A stretch of DNA of 5,378 nt, taken from Candidatus Pacearchaeota archaeon. GTDB lineage: Archaea > Nanobdellota > Nanobdellia > Pacearchaeales > GW2011-AR1. Below the pieces are notes generated by a model. It did no database searches and had not been told where the DNA came from. It worked only from the letters and a program-made list of their open reading frames with translations. Of the stretch, positions 4,921 through 5,378 are shown one piece after another. Made by a program: the position numbers and the translations under genes. The stretch spans positions 1 through 5,378 of the forward strand of contig RFLC01000117.1 in NCBI GenBank assembly GCA_003694055.1, written 5' to 3'. Each line of letters opens with the position of its first letter. Within the stretch, counting starts at the first letter, position 1.

Positions 4921-5378
4921 ATGCAGGGGTCAATCAATCCAATTCGCATAAAAATTATCCTCGGGAGTACGCGGCAGGGGCGTTTCAGCGAGAAGCCGGG
5001 AAAGTGGATTTTGGAGGAGGCGAATGCCCTTGATAACGTTGCCGCGGAGCTGCTCGACTTGCGCGATTACCCAATGCCGTTTTTCGACAGCGCCACTTCG
5101 CCTGCGGGAGCGAAAGGAAACTATGCGCACGAAGCAGTGCGGCGATGGGCGGAAAAAATCAACGAGGGCGACGCCTTTGTCATCATCGCGCAGGAATACA
5201 ATCATGGGTACACGGCGGTCCTCAAAAACGCGCTGGATATGATTTATCCGGAGTGGAACAGAAAACCCGTCGGCTTTGTTGCCTATGGCGGCGTGATGGG
5301 CGCCCGCGCGGTAGAGCAGCTCCGGCAAGTTGTTGTGGGGCTTGGCATGGCGCCGATACAGAGCACGATCCATATTCC
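4921..5378 (+). CDS. NADPH-dependent FMN reductase-family flavoprotein, 3' end cut by window
   Basis: The first 152 codons are present and the frame is open to the window end; family members are commonly about 180-200 residues. The fold is flavodoxin-like. The phosphate-binding loop for FMN is ILGSTRQGRFSEK (13-25), and the family signature YNHGYTAVLKNALD (99-112) is followed by NRKPVGFVAYGG (118-129). Such enzymes reduce flavins or quinones with NAD(P)H in the cytoplasm. ATG 4921 is the first start after an in-frame stop at 4909-4911; the GAAGGG upstream is a weak, rather distant ribosome site. It has its own TATAAT promoter and a base composition like the left flank, so it belongs to the host chromosome rather than the cassette. 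A role in supplying reduced flavin to the RiPP enzyme is possible but nothing shows it. Confidence 0.9.
   Translation, partial: MQGSINPIRIKIILGSTRQGRFSEKPGKWILEEANALDNVAAELLDLRDYPMPFFDSATSPAGAKGNYAHEAVRRWAEKINEGDAFVIIAQEYNHGYTAVLKNALDMIYPEWNRKPVGFVAYGGVMGARAVEQLRQVVVGLGMAPIQSTIHI

Noticed and set aside
4640..4933. Minus-strand frame of 97 codons
   Set aside because: It runs through the promoter module and the flavoprotein start. The Cys/Leu-rich translation has no family resemblance and no ribosome site was seen.
4930..5373. Minus-strand frame of 147 codons and plus frame 5024-5242
   Set aside because: Both are shadows of the flavoprotein gene, whose frame carries clear FMN reductase signatures.

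Overview
This is a bacterial window with an accessory cassette for a ribosomally made, post-translationally modified peptide (RiPP) set between ordinary chromosomal genes. The organism cannot be named from the sequence. The short genes, simple sigma70-type promoters and loose use of Shine-Dalgarno sites would suit a candidate-phylum (Parcubacteria-like) genome, but this is only an impression. The flanks (1-950 and 4900-5378) look richer in G+C than the middle, and the metalloprotease gene (1321-2145) is visibly the most AT-rich part.

Left flank: a tRNA-Gly(UCC) gene on the minus strand with encoded CCA, a divergent gene for a single-pass membrane-anchored coiled-coil protein (250-855), and a tRNA-Ile(UAU) gene (874-946). 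Right flank: the first 152 codons of an NADPH-dependent FMN reductase-family flavoprotein gene (4921 to the window end), with its own TATAAT promoter.

Cassette (about 987-4702): a 51-codon gene on the plus strand (1123-1278) encodes what looks like a precursor of a linear azol(in)e-containing peptide (LAP/TOMM). It has a leader with an FxxxI motif and a Cys/Ser/Gly-rich core. Convergent to it on the minus strand lies a 722-residue fusion enzyme (4372-2204): N-terminal leader-binding-type domain, SagB-type FMN azoline dehydrogenase, and C-terminal YcaO cyclodehydratase. After a strong intrinsic terminator comes a DUF2268-like HEXXH metalloprotease gene (2145-1321), a candidate leader peptidase. 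The inferred pathway is: the fusion protein binds the leader, YcaO cyclises Cys/Ser of the core to azolines, the SagB domain oxidises them to azoles, and the protease may remove the leader. No exporter or immunity gene is visible.

The precursor gene and the fusion gene are each preceded by near-identical promoter modules in opposite orientation (995-1048 and 4694-4641, 47 of 54 positions identical by hand alignment). Each module holds a TTCGAA-centred palindrome over the -35 box and is followed by a stem-loop at the predicted transcript 5' end. The stem sequences differ but pairing is kept. This points to co-regulation of substrate and enzyme from opposite ends of the cassette. The long leader of the fusion gene (about 258 nt) and the stretch upstream of the flavoprotein gene hold two unassigned small open frames.
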